From: Rickettsia australis str. Phillips
Lineage (GTDB): Bacteria > Pseudomonadota > Alphaproteobacteria > Rickettsiales > Rickettsiaceae
NCBI RefSeq assembly: GCF_000273745.1
Contig: NZ_AKVZ01000012.1
Span: forward strand, 1-35,688
DNA length: 35,688 nt
Reading direction: 5' to 3'
Shown here piece after piece: positions 7,772 to 15,665 of this stretch. Below the pieces are notes generated by a model. It saw only the letters and a list, made by a program, of their open reading frames with translations, was not told the origin of the DNA and ran no database searches. Within the stretch, counting starts at the first letter, position 1; each line of letters opens with the position of its first letter. Made by a program: the position numbers and the translations under genes.

Positions 7772-9283
7772 GAGCGTTAAAATCAAACTAATTAATAGAA
7801 ATAATACAATAAATATAGAAATTTGCTGATTATGCCAAGCAGGTATTTTGCTTGAAATATTATTCCAAATAACCTTAAAATCAAGATATTCTTCTCCATC
7901 TTCGTTACTGTCTGTTGTGTCTTTATATTTATCGATACTGAAATAGATAAGTTTTTCGATATATTGGTATAAGTCAAGATTGATATTTTCTGTTGAAATG
8001 CGTGGTATTTTTCTAAATATTAAAGCTAATAATATTGAGATTGCAAGGATAACTAGTTTAAAATTAGCAGTATGTGATATTTGAACAGGGTAGAATAAAC
8101 ATACAGATAAAGTTATGATGCACGAGGAGAGGTAGGTTATTGGTGTCATACCGCGACTTGATCGCGGTATCCATAAATATTTATTATCATTGTTTATTCT
8201 TTTTCTGGATACCGCGTGATCGCGGTATGAAATATTGTATAAACTCTCCATTAACAACCTAAATAACACGGTACAAGTTGCTATCTTGGAAAATATAATA
8301 ATATTATTTGTATCTAAAAGATTGGCAATTCCGTCTTTGATATAAGAAGAATTAATAGGCAGTATAGATGTATATATTAATATGCTAACTACAAACCCAC
8401 CTAATAAAATCAAATTAATTTGAGTATTCTGAAGATCTTGGTAATTTTTAATACTGTATTCATCTTCTATATAAGTAAAATATAAAGCAAATAACCCATT
8501 ATATAGTATATGTATGAATATAAAGCTTGTAATAAGATAAGCTATGTTTGGAGAATTTATACTAATAGCTGATAATATAAAACCAAGCTGCGAAACTGTA
8601 AGATAGCATATTAATCGTTTAAGGTTTTTCTCAATTAGAGAAAATACTAACCCGTAAATAATCATTAATATTCCACAAAACTTTAGTATCTCAAGACCGC
8701 TAAATAATTTTAAAATGATAATTAAAGTAACTTTAGTAGTAAAACTAATTAAATATACAACACCGCTACTTGAAGCTGCAGGATAGCAATTAACCACCCA
8801 ACCGTTTACAAAGATAATCGAAGCATTGATCAAACAACCTGCAAGTATAAATATCGCCGGTAACTCAAAATTATTTACTGATTCCGTTAAAGAAGTAAAA
8901 GCAATATTACCTGTTGTTTGGATTAGAAGAGTTGTACCGATTAAGATTAGCCCACTGCTGAATAAATGAGTGAGGAAATATTGACGAGCAGGTTTTATCT
9001 TTAATTGGTCACAAAAAACAATTATGCAGGCAAAAACCGTCATGAATTCAAGCGAGATTATCATAGAAATAAAATCAGCTGCAAATACGCATATAATAGA
9101 GGATAAACAGTATAAACTACCTATTAGCGTCTCAAATTTTCTATTGTGGGAAATTGTATAAAGATTTAAGATAGCAGTGACCATTAGAAATGCTAAGGCT
9201 ATTAGCTGATTTTGTGGATTAAAATCATACATAAGCTCAAAATTAGTAAGCGGAAATGTAAATCTGGTATTTTGAATAAACAT
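7754..9283 (-). CDS. Proton-translocating antiporter-like membrane subunit (NuoN/NuoM/MrpD superfamily) with in-frame repeat insertion
   Basis: The 509-residue protein has about 13-14 hydrophobic segments and the core of the proton_antipo_M family. SLEFMTVFACIIVF supplies the conserved membrane Glu of helix 5. VNGWVVNCYPAASSSGVVYL and FTTKVTLIII correspond to the 'H.WL.dA...ap.pvSalL....tKvg' region, with the usual His-Trp-Leu-Pro replaced, so this is a divergent subunit. Residues about 351-380 are encoded by a full palindromic repeat (8144-8230) read through in frame; without them the protein would be about 480 residues, nearer the family norm. The final five residues also come from a repeat. 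It starts one base after the stop of the broken vapC, with the other antiporter-like genes further upstream. It probably forms a membrane complex with their products; substrate (Na+ or H+) is not determinable. Confidence 0.8.
   Translation of the reverse strand: MFIQNTRFTFPLTNFELMYDFNPQNQLIALAFLMVTAILNLYTISHNRKFETLIGSLYCLSSIICVFAADFISMIISLEFMTVFACIIVFCDQLKIKPARQYFLTHLFSSGLILIGTTLLIQTTGNIAFTSLTESVNNFELPAIFILAGCLINASIIFVNGWVVNCYPAASSSGVVYLISFTTKVTLIIILKLFSGLEILKFCGILMIIYGLVFSLIEKNLKRLICYLTVSQLGFILSAISINSPNIAYLITSFIFIHILYNGLFALYFTYIEDEYSIKNYQDLQNTQINLILLGGFVVSILIYTSILPINSSYIKDGIANLLDTNNIIIFSKIATCTVLFRLLMESLYNISYRDHAVSRKRINNDNKYLWIPRSSRGMTPITYLSSCIITLSVCLFYPVQISHTANFKLVILAISILLALIFRKIPRISTENINLDLYQYIEKLIYFSIDKYKDTTDSNEDGEEYLDFKVIWNNISSKIPAWHNQQISIFIVLFLLISLILTLCHTMA
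8144..8230. repeat. RPE-type palindromic repeat inserted in frame inside an antiporter-like gene
   Basis: The element runs from TGTCATACCGCGACTTGATC to ACCGCGTGATCGCGGTATGA with an AT-rich centre. It belongs to the same family as the intergenic copies at 5581 and 33570. On the minus strand it is open throughout and encodes a basic, polar peptide (YRDHAVSRKRINN ... WIPRSSRGMTP) between hydrophobic segments. Insertion of RPEs in frame into Rickettsia proteins is an established phenomenon. Confidence 0.9.
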
Positions 9284-9284
9284 T

Positions 9285-9678
9285 TTAATCTTTAGAAGAA
9301 ACTGTTAAAACCTCTATTCCTTGAATCTTTTTAAATTCTTTTACATTTAGAGTTAATAAAGGATAACCATGCGTTATTGCCGTTGTAGCAATTAGCATGT
9401 CATTAGTATCGATAGTTATCTTTTCTTTACGTAAATTGTCTATAATTTTTGCATATATACGGGCTTCTTCAGTCTTAAAATGTAATATTATAAGTGAATT
9501 GATTATATATTCGATAAAAACTAAACGTTTAATACGTCTATTTTCATTATCGGCTCTATCTGCACCTATTAATAATTCCGTTAAAGTAATAGGACTAATA
9601 TAGCATTGTTCATATTCTTCTAGTTAATCTACCTCTCTCTAAATCCACTAATATAGAGGTATCAATCACTACTTGCAT
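9285..9678 (-). pseudogene. vapC: VapC PIN-domain ribonuclease toxin, single frameshift
   Basis: VapC toxins are PIN-fold RNases that usually cut initiator tRNA or 23S rRNA. The start MQVVIDTSILVDLERGR (from 9678) carries the first PIN Asp in VIDTS. After a one-base frameshift near 9626, the sequence resumes with EEYEQCYISPITLTELLIGA (second acidic residue in LTELL) and runs to IDTNDMLIATTAITHGYPLL (third acidic cluster, TNDMLIA) and TLNVKEFKKIQGIEVL, ending at 9285. All catalytic positions survive on either side, so only the shift disables it. The length of 394 bases is 3n+1, which agrees with one indel. Its start overlaps the end of vapB by 10 bases, and its stop is one base from the next ATG. 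Confidence 0.85.
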
Positions 9679-9948
9679 TTATCATCTCTTTTAAAATCAT
9701 ATTTTTGACGTGCTTCATACACGACTTTTTTAAATTGTTCGGCATCATCAGGATCTAATATAGGTGCATGCTTAAAAAACTCTTTTAACGTTTTTTGTGG
9801 TTTGTCAGCTGCATGCATGTACAGGCGTAATTCTTGCTACGATATGGTTCCCTTTTTGAACATCAAAAGTCTCACCTTTATAGTAAACTCTGTTCATAAT
9901 ATCTGCAAAAGATCGTACAAATTCTGTTGCTCTAATAATTTGTGCCAT
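9669..9948 (-). pseudogene. vapB: VapB antitoxin, frameshifted by a 4-bp tandem duplication
   Basis: The frame opens at 9948 with MAQIIRATEFVRSFADIMNR and continues with YKGETFDVQKGNHIVARITP, an Abr/Phd-like antitoxin DNA-binding region, preceded by a good GAGGA ribosome site. It then meets a TGA in the sequence GTACATGCATGCAGCTG. Removing one CATG from this short tandem restores V-H-A-A-D and an open frame (DKPQKTLKEFFKHAPILDP, then DDAEQFKKVVYEARQKYDF) to the TAG at 9669-9671. The tail rich in charged residues is the usual toxin-binding part. The first frame alone would make a product of about 50 residues that retains the DNA-binding part but lacks the toxin-binding tail. Confidence 0.85.
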
Positions 9949-9982
9949 ATTTATCCTCAAAAAATTGTATATTGTATGATTA

Positions 9983-10013
9983 TATGTAGATACATAAATT
10001 ATGTAAATACATA
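9983..10013. promoter_or_regulatory. Paired palindromes upstream of vapB, putative VapBC operator
   Basis: Two 14-base palindromes lie in tandem: TATGTAGATACATA (9983-9996) and TATGTAAATACATA (10000-10013), with centres 17 bases apart. They sit 35-65 bases upstream of the vapB start and end immediately before the stop codon of the upstream antiporter gene. VapB-type antitoxins typically bind paired inverted repeats over their own promoter, so an operator is the natural reading, though no binding evidence exists. Confidence 0.5.
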
Positions 10014-10014
10014 T

Positions 10015-11478
10015 TTATGTAATGTAAGCTAAAAATTCTCTAATTAAGATTTGCATAAAATAGAAGAGAGTTACAGCACAGCAGCAAATTATTATACTGA
10101 TTTGCATAGAGTAGGGGAGTGGTTTTGTTACACTAGATTCTACCAAAGAAGGTTTATAAATAGAGCTTAATATTTTAAGAAGGTAAAGGCTTGAGAATAT
10201 ACTACTAGCTATTATGACAATCATAACGATAATTTGATTTTGTTCGCTTGCGGCAAGTAAGATTGAGAATTTGCTAATAAATCCGCTAAAGATAGGTATA
10301 CCGATTAACGATAATGAGGAGATAAATATAACAAAAGAAATTAAAGGCAATTCTTTGGATGTACCATGTAAATTCTGTATTTGATCGGTTTTCTTTAAAC
10401 TGTAAATACTTCCCATACTATAAAATAAGCAGATTTTTGTAAAAGAATGTGAAACTAAATGTAGTATTGCGGCTCCAAGTGCCTTAGGTGTGAGCATGAA
10501 AGCACTAAGTAAGGCAAGGCTTAATTGGTTCATAGTGGAGTAGGCGAGTATTTTTTTAATATTATCCGTGCCTAGTGCTTTGAGTGAGCTGTAAAATATG
10601 CTGACTATCGGTATGAAGATTAACCAGTTAAACTCGGCAAATATCATTTGTAAATACGATAAACCGAATATATATAATAAGACTTTGTAAATACAAAATA
10701 ATCCGGTTTTTACCACTATTACAGCATGCAGTAAGCTACTAACGGGGTAATGTGCAACCATTGCGGCAGGAAGCCACGAATGCACCGGAAAAATTGCAGT
10801 TTTGGCAATACCGAAAATAAACATTAATAATAAAATAATTGACTGATTTCTGGAAAAATAATTTTCTATTAAGCTGCCGCTTGCAAAATCCCCGTTACCG
10901 GTTTTAGTATAAATAATTATCACTGCCGGTAAAAATAATATTGTGGCAGAAATCATCAGAATTTTTATATATTTATATAACCCGCTAAGTATTATGTTAT
11001 TTCTAGTGTGTCCTATTAAAAAAGCTGTAGAAATAGTTAAAAGCTCGTAGCAAATAAACATCGTGAATAAATTGCTAGATAAAGCAATTAAAACACCGAT
11101 TAGAATAGTTAAGTTAAAGAAAAATAAGAATCTCGAAGAGTGTTCTATATTATTAATAGCAAGATATTTTGGAGTATAAAGTAAAGCACAAATCCATAAA
11201 AAGCCTATTAAGCTCAAGAATATAAGCCCTGAGGGTTCAAGATGAAATCCTATAGAGTAATTACCGAATATATTAAATTCAAAACCTGCTCTAATACCTT
11301 TTAAAAACAACCAGTCTATAATTAAAATATTACCAAAGAAAAAAATAGCGATAGTAATAAGCAAAAAATTACGTATAAAACTATCTTTTTTAGTGGCATA
11401 CGGACTGGTTAAGTTTAATGCACCAACTAGCAAAGTTGATAGAATCAAAAGACTCGGAGTAGTAAATTGTGTAATCAT
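10015..11478 (-). CDS. Proton antiporter-like membrane subunit (NuoM/NuoL/MrpA-D superfamily)
   Basis: The 487-residue, roughly 14-helix protein is a clear proton_antipo_M member. FICYELLTISTAFLIG holds the helix-5 Glu. FGIAKTAIFPVHSWLPAAMV, then AHYPVSSLLHAVIVVKTG, matches the helix 7-8 motif of NuoL/M, with two key lysines and the conserved HSWLP and HA. STMNQLSLALLS and HLVSHSFTKICLFYSMG match the later conserved helices. These subunits conduct protons or exchange Na+ for H+ in complex I and Mrp antiporters. It lies downstream of mrpC- and mrpD-like genes on the same strand, which favours an Mrp-type role over a NADH dehydrogenase one: no quinone- or NADH-binding subunits are present here. 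Its stop directly follows the palindromes upstream of vapB. Confidence 0.85.
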   Translation of the reverse strand: MITQFTTPSLLILSTLLVGALNLTSPYATKKDSFIRNFLLITIAIFFFGNILIIDWLFLKGIRAGFEFNIFGNYSIGFHLEPSGLIFLSLIGFLWICALLYTPKYLAINNIEHSSRFLFFFNLTILIGVLIALSSNLFTMFICYELLTISTAFLIGHTRNNIILSGLYKYIKILMISATILFLPAVIIIYTKTGNGDFASGSLIENYFSRNQSIILLLMFIFGIAKTAIFPVHSWLPAAMVAHYPVSSLLHAVIVVKTGLFCIYKVLLYIFGLSYLQMIFAEFNWLIFIPIVSIFYSSLKALGTDNIKKILAYSTMNQLSLALLSAFMLTPKALGAAILHLVSHSFTKICLFYSMGSIYSLKKTDQIQNLHGTSKELPLISFVIFISSLSLIGIPIFSGFISKFSILLAASEQNQIIVMIVIIASSIFSSLYLLKILSSIYKPSLVESSVTKPLPYSMQISIIICCCAVTLFYFMQILIREFLAYIT

Positions 11479-11538
11479 GTTTTTCCTTGTTGCCTAGTTT
11501 GTTTGACCTTATAGTATCGGACAGTTTTGAAAAGTCCA

Positions 11539-11695
11539 ATCATTGCGAGGAAAAACTGTAAGTTTTGACAAAGCAATCCAGTAAAAAAATCTGTAAATCA
11601 GAATTTTTATTGTTGTTCTGGATTGTCGCAGCCACTTTGTGGCTTCGTAATGACGGCCTTTAGTATCTACTCAACAACGTCTCCTCGCAATGACG
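11539..11695. repeat. RPE-type palindromic repeat (TCATTGCGAGG family) with extra arm
   Basis: The element begins TCATTGCGAGGAAAAACTGT, passes through AAGCAATCCAG and its complement CTGGATTG around a TCTGTAAATCAGA stem, and ends GTGGCTTCGTAATGACG. A further arm, CTCCTCGCAATGACG, lies at about 11681-11695. It belongs to a different family from the TGTCATACCG one. Copies occur at 13391 and 32524. It sits between two genes of the antiporter cluster. Confidence 0.8.
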
Positions 11696-11722
11696 AGTGA
11701 TTTTCATAATGTCAAAGGTTAA

Positions 11723-13009
11723 TTAATTCTTCCAAAAAGTAACTTTTACCATTTTATAATGATAAAATAGTGATCCTACGGAGCTGAGTAAGATTATAAC
11801 AAAATCTAATAATAGTTTTTGTCTAAATAATAATTCGAGAATATTTATTTTGATAAAAAATAATGGGCTGATAGGTAAGCCGCAGCTGCAAATAATAATA
11901 ATTATGGTTAAAACTTTGTTAGAATTCTTTTTATAGCTTTCATTATAAGCATCTATCAAGAAAAGAGCTATTTTATTTATACTGTCTGCAAGTAATAAAC
12001 TTGGTAAAATTATTATACCGCCCTCAGTAACATATAATAGAAATACATAACCTATTTGAGTGCAACATGAATAAATTATAATATTCTTGAAGCCTTCTGC
12101 TCGGTAAGCAAAATACGGAGCTATAATAAGAGTAGCTAAAGCAATAGGTTTTATAAAATTTGTAATAGAAGTTTTAATCGTCTCATAGCCTATAATAATA
12201 TAAGTAAATTTGTATATTATATATATTCCTATTATAGTAGAAATCCCTGCTAAATATACTAAAATAACTGAAGCCGTGTTATTATAAGCTCTCATCATCC
12301 AAAAGTGCATAGGGAAAAAAGCAGTTTTTAAAATAGCTCCTGTTAAGAAAAAACCGATAGCTATAGTGATTATGCGGGAATTAGTATGTTCCTGTAAATA
12401 AGCTGCAACATCATACATATTTAAGCTACCAGTAATGCTTAGTAAAAAGCCTATGGCTATAAGAATAAGAGTTGCACTAATACTACCCATTATCAAGTAG
12501 TCCAAAGCTCCGATTAAAGATTTTGGATTATTACCTGAGGCTATTAATACATAGCTACTAAGTGCCGAAATTTCTATAAACACATATAAATTAAAGAAAT
12601 CATTAGTAGCAATCATTCCTAAATAGCCCGTATGAGCGAATAATAATATACCGTAAAATAAAGATTTTCTATTATTGTTGATATATTTTAAGATTGTGCT
12701 ATTAGTAATCTTATGACAACAAACTAAAAAGAATAATAAAACTAAGTTAAAATAAATAATAATTGCTTGGTTTAGTGAATTTAGCCGATATTCTATTCCT
12801 ATTTTTGAAGTCCATCCTCCTATAGTGTAAGATAGTTCCGTATTGTGTACAATACTATATCCATAAACACTGACCAAAAGGCTAGATAAAATGCAAATAG
12901 TAGTAATTACTCGTGCAAAGGTAATAAAGCGAAAAGATATTATTGAGAGTAAAGCCCCAAATAAAGGGAATAATATTTGTATGATAGGGAAATGGTTAGC
13001 TAGGATCAT
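11723..13009 (-). CDS. mrpD: MrpD-like cation/proton antiporter subunit
   Basis: MrpD is one of the two large ion-translocating subunits of Mrp antiporters. The 428-residue protein begins FPIIQILFPLFGALLSIISF, and has FFNLYVFIEISALSSYVLIA (helix-5 Glu, MrpD-like), AILKTAFFPMHFWMMRAYNN then TASVILVYLAGISTIIGIYI (the 'K.A.FP.H.WL..A...ap' motif with its lysine) and YSCCTQIGYVFLL. It is somewhat short (usual MrpD about 490 residues); the C-terminal helix region is reduced. The start overlaps the mrpC stop by four bases (ATGA), so the two are translationally coupled, as in mrp operons elsewhere. Confidence 0.8.
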   Translation of the reverse strand: MILANHFPIIQILFPLFGALLSIISFRFITFARVITTICILSSLLVSVYGYSIVHNTELSYTIGGWTSKIGIEYRLNSLNQAIIIYFNLVLLFFLVCCHKITNSTILKYINNNRKSLFYGILLFAHTGYLGMIATNDFFNLYVFIEISALSSYVLIASGNNPKSLIGALDYLIMGSISATLILIAIGFLLSITGSLNMYDVAAYLQEHTNSRIITIAIGFFLTGAILKTAFFPMHFWMMRAYNNTASVILVYLAGISTIIGIYIIYKFTYIIIGYETIKTSITNFIKPIALATLIIAPYFAYRAEGFKNIIIYSCCTQIGYVFLLYVTEGGIIILPSLLLADSINKIALFLIDAYNESYKKNSNKVLTIIIIICSCGLPISPLFFIKINILELLFRQKLLLDFVIILLSSVGSLFYHYKMVKVTFWKN

Positions 13010-13344
13010 TTATCAAAATTAATTTCATTTTCTGATATTGTACCAAAATGTTTATAAATTTGATATATTAAACTTAAAGCTACGCTAAGAGTAGCAAACC
13101 CCACTACTATAGCAGTGAGCATTAATACATGAGGCAAAGGGCTATTATAAGTAGTTAGCCCATCTTGTAAAATAGGTACACCGCCTGTTTTAATTTTTCC
13201 GATACTTAAATAAAATACTAATACCGAACTTTGAAAAATTCCAAGCCCGATAATTTTATGAATATAATTACGGCTTGTAAGCATTATAAATAAGCCGCTA
13301 GTGAGTAAAATCAAAGTAAGAAAGTATATTAAATGTGACATCAT
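13006..13344 (-). CDS. mrpC: MrpC/NuoK-like antiporter subunit
   Basis: This small 112-residue protein has three membrane helices. The key segment IIGLGIFQSSVLVFYLSIG lies in helix 2, and DGLTTYNSPLPHVLMLTAIV with VVGFATLSVALSL in helix 3. The 'PLPHALVLTAIVV..A.....L' pattern is diagnostic of MrpC rather than complex I NuoK. The ATG lies at 13344 and the stop overlaps the mrpD start. Immediately upstream is a palindromic repeat and then the end of rvhB9, so it may be read from the rvhB8-rvhB9 promoter or from one within the spacer. No MrpA, B, E, F or G gene is present in the window. Confidence 0.85.
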   Translation of the reverse strand: MMSHLIYFLTLILLTSGLFIMLTSRNYIHKIIGLGIFQSSVLVFYLSIGKIKTGGVPILQDGLTTYNSPLPHVLMLTAIVVGFATLSVALSLIYQIYKHFGTISENEINFDK

Positions 13345-13390
13345 TATATTGTTATTGTAAGAAAAGCGTTGTTACGTGAATCAGTTTCAT

Positions 13391-13508
13391 CGTCATTGCG
13401 AGAAGAAATTGTAAGTTTTAACGAAGCAATCCAGTGAAAAATTCTGTAAATCAGAATTTTTTTAATTATGTTCTGGATTGTCACGTTGCTTCGCTCCTCG
13501 CAATGACG
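13391..13508. repeat. RPE-type palindromic repeat (TCATTGCGAG family)
   Basis: The 118-bp element begins CGTCATTGCGAGAAGAAATT, has a central ATTCTGTAAATCAGAAT stem, and ends GCTTCGCTCCTCGCAATGACG. The ends are mutual inverted complements. It separates rvhB9 from mrpC and could act as a hairpin in the transcript. An open frame reads through it on the minus strand but overlaps the rvhB9 end and has no homology I recognise, so I do not call it a gene. Confidence 0.85.
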
Positions 13509-13518
13509 TTGGTAGACA

Positions 13519-14271
13519 TTAATATGTTTTGAAAGACTGATTAAATACACATGTGATTTTCTTACCCTTACGTATAGCAAGCTTAGGAAAGACCTGTTCA
13601 AGTATCACCATATTAGGATTATCTTGAGCAAGGCGATAATTTACTAAAGATTCTCGAAGTGAATCATCTACAGCAAAAATACCAGAAATTTCAGCGTTTT
13701 TATCTCTAAATTGTAGATAAGTAAATTCGCCGTCGTCAAAAATTTTAATAGGAGCTATTTCTTCGCTGCCGCTAATATAGTAATTAAAGTTATATTTTTC
13801 AGGATGAGTAAGATCGGGACTGGCTAGGGAAGCAGAAAAAGTTTGCATATGACCGCTCATATTGTCATTTTCGTCATCCGGATAAAGAAATTTTACGTTA
13901 AAGACCATTTCAGGATCACGCATATCAAGAGTTTCGGCGGCATATAGTTCAAAGAAATAAGTCCGTTTATTAGTAATTAACGTCATATTAGTAGTAGCAT
14001 CGGGTTCCATCGGTTTAATAAAAATCCTATGACCGGCAGGTACTATTTGCCATGAAGTAGTATCTCCCATAGAAATACTGACTATTTCCTCGTCTCTTGC
14101 TAGTTCTATACTTGCTTGATAGCCGTAATATCCTGTGAATTTGAAAACATCGTCAGGGTTATAAGTCATAACTCTTAGACGCGGGTCTCGACCTAGAGGT
14201 CGTGATATAGTAAGAGCAAATATATCTAATGTCAGTATTATAAAAGTACAAAATATTATTAGTTGCTTCAT
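13519..14271 (-). CDS. rvhB9: VirB9-like type IV secretion outer core component, full-length copy
   Basis: VirB9 forms the outer-membrane core ring with VirB7 and VirB10. This 250-residue copy has a signal peptide (MKQLIIFCTFIILTLDIFAL). The N-terminal domain has RVMTYNPDDVFKFTGYYGYQ and then IELARDEEIVSISMGDTTSW (the family's 'Y....v..i....g.....i.f...E.i..i..gd...W'). The complete C-terminal beta-sandwich contains YYISGSEEIAPIKIFDDGEF then TYLQFRD, and KLAIRKGKKITCVFNQSF at the end, the VirB7/VirB10-contacting domain. It starts one base after the rvhB8 stop. It is on the strand opposite to the main rvh operon. Rickettsiales are known to carry two VirB9 copies of unequal length. Confidence 0.92.
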   Translation of the reverse strand: MKQLIIFCTFIILTLDIFALTISRPLGRDPRLRVMTYNPDDVFKFTGYYGYQASIELARDEEIVSISMGDTTSWQIVPAGHRIFIKPMEPDATTNMTLITNKRTYFFELYAAETLDMRDPEMVFNVKFLYPDDENDNMSGHMQTFSASLASPDLTHPEKYNFNYYISGSEEIAPIKIFDDGEFTYLQFRDKNAEISGIFAVDDSLRESLVNYRLAQDNPNMVILEQVFPKLAIRKGKKITCVFNQSFKTY

Positions 14272-14272
14272 A

Positions 14273-14971
14273 TTATTTCTGATTTTTATTCCTTAATAAC
14301 TTTAGCTTGTAACTAGTAACGGTAAAATTGAAGGGCATATCAGGTGATGTAGTTGTACTGATAGAATCCATTATAAATCCGATTCTTGCTTCCCATACCA
14401 TATTTTCTAAAATTTCACCCGTACTATTTTGGGCCAATGATTCAAAAGTAACAACTGCCTCGGTATCGTTTATATTGTTAATTGATAATATATTAATTGA
14501 GCGCCTATATAGTTTTTGATATCTTATGACCGGTGATAATGAGTTATCAATATTCATAAAATTAGCAAATTGCATATAAACAATACTCGTAGAAGCATTC
14601 TTGATAAAGGTAAATTGTTCTTTTAATATATCGTAATTGTATTCTTCTCGTTGTTTTACATAATTCTGAAGCATAATATTTGCAACAGAGATATAAGGAT
14701 TGGCGAGTGTTGAATGTTGAGTACTAGTAATGGTAGCGTGTTTTTCGGCATCATCTTTTATTAAATAACTTACTTTTTCTTTTATTGGTAACAATATGTT
14801 GATATTTATACAAATTAAGATTAATAATAAGGTAAAAATCATGCATATTAAAAGCAGAAGACTTCTATGACTTAATGGTAAGATATACTTAAAATTATAC
14901 CATTTTCTTGCATCAATAAAATATTCGCCGGATTTTATATATTCTTGTATTGCGTTGGTTAATGGGTCCAT
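14273..14971 (-). CDS. rvhB8: VirB8-like type IV secretion inner membrane component
   Basis: VirB8 is a bitopic inner-membrane protein of the secretion channel assembly platform. The 232-residue protein has a short cytoplasmic N-terminus (about 40 residues), one membrane helix (SLLLLICMIFTLLLILICIN), and a periplasmic NTF2-like domain. That domain contains NPYISVANIMLQNYVKQREE, YQKLYRRSINILSINNI and TEAVVTFESLAQNSTGEI, following the VirB8 beta-sheet pattern. It pairs with the full-length rvhB9 downstream, one base apart. It is diverged from the second rvhB8 copy at 15666, so the two are old paralogues rather than a recent duplication. Confidence 0.88.
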   Translation of the reverse strand: MDPLTNAIQEYIKSGEYFIDARKWYNFKYILPLSHRSLLLLICMIFTLLLILICININILLPIKEKVSYLIKDDAEKHATITSTQHSTLANPYISVANIMLQNYVKQREEYNYDILKEQFTFIKNASTSIVYMQFANFMNIDNSLSPVIRYQKLYRRSINILSINNINDTEAVVTFESLAQNSTGEILENMVWEARIGFIMDSISTTTSPDMPFNFTVTSYKLKLLRNKNQK

Positions 14972-15436
14972 AATTACTAGATTAATATCTAATTTTATTC
15001 TGTTTTAGCTCTATCATAGTTATTATCATATGATTATAATTTGTTAATTTAATGTTATTTAAGCTATAAAATAAGTTTATATTGTTGCTACAATACCAAA
15101 TATTGTTTAACTTTAAAATTAAAATAAATAAATTATAAATTAAAATTATACAATAACAATTATTGATGGTAGTTATTATGTTATACTCGTCCCACTTGAA
15201 AAATTGGTGATAATGTCTTTAATAAGTCCGCAGATAGCAACGTATTAAGATACGCTCTTCTTCCAAGTTGAACTTCGTATAACTACTCTTTATTTACTGC
15301 AGAGTATAATAGTTTACAATCTTTTTAATATTTTTTTATATTTATAAATAGATTTTTTCAAAAAATGCTTGTGAACTATTGTATAGTAAGGTAATTTTAA
15401 AACAGTAACAAGAGAATTTAATAATGTATAATTAGA
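14972..15436. promoter_or_regulatory. Divergent intergenic region between the two rvh transcription units
   Basis: This 465-bp, very AT-rich space separates rvhB8 (minus) from rvhB7 (plus) and must hold promoters for both. A TATAGT box near 15382-15387 lies about 50 bases before rvhB7 and is a candidate -10 element without a convincing -35. A palindromic repeat occupies 15181-15290. I see no open frame or RNA gene in the rest. Confidence 0.5.
15181..15290. repeat. Palindromic repeat (TATACTCGT/TTGAAAAATTGG family)
   Basis: The element has TATACTCGTCCCACTTGAAA at one end and CAAGTTGAACTTCGTATAAC at the other. An inner inverted pair is CGTATTAAGATACG. A related element with the same ends and inner stem lies at 30634-30761. 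The shared TTGAAAAATTGG and 'CGTATTAAG.ATAC' blocks show these are copies of one family. Confidence 0.6.
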
Positions 15437-15616
15437 ATGTTAAAATCATTAAAGTTTCTATTAGTATTAACTATGCTTGCTCAATTACTGTCATGTACCC
15501 CTTCAGCTCCTTATGAAATTAAAAGCCCGTGCGTTTCTGCTGATATAGATGGTGGATCGAGTTTAAGCGTAAATCCTTGTATAAGAAGACCGGTTAATTC
15601 AGTAAATATAGCATAA
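15437..15616 (+). CDS. rvhB7: VirB7-like small lipoprotein of the type IV secretion core
   Basis: VirB7 is a small outer-membrane lipoprotein that stabilises VirB9. This 59-residue frame starts at 15437 with a hydrophobic signal (LKFLLVLTMLAQLLSC) whose lipobox LLSC would be processed at Cys20. The mature part is about 40 residues, begins TPSAPYEIKSPC, and has two more cysteines that could pair with each other or with VirB9. Size, lipobox and position directly before rvhB8-rvhB9 support the call; sequence similarity in this family is always weak. It is the first gene of the plus-strand rvh unit. Confidence 0.85.
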   Translation: MLKSLKFLLVLTMLAQLLSCTPSAPYEIKSPCVSADIDGGSSLSVNPCIRRPVNSVNIA

Positions 15617-15665
15617 AAGTAATAGTTTTATACAATAACAATGTAATAATAAAAATACCTTTGAT

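Noticed and set aside
11539-13508. The repeated TCATTGCGAGG sequences as a CRISPR array
   Set aside because: Copies are single, widely spaced, self-palindromic and imperfect, with no regular spacers and no cas genes nearby.
13344-13601. Minus-strand open frame of 85 codons between rvhB9 and mrpC
   Set aside because: Its sequence is the translation of the palindromic repeat at 13391-13508 plus the out-of-frame end of rvhB9, with no independent support.
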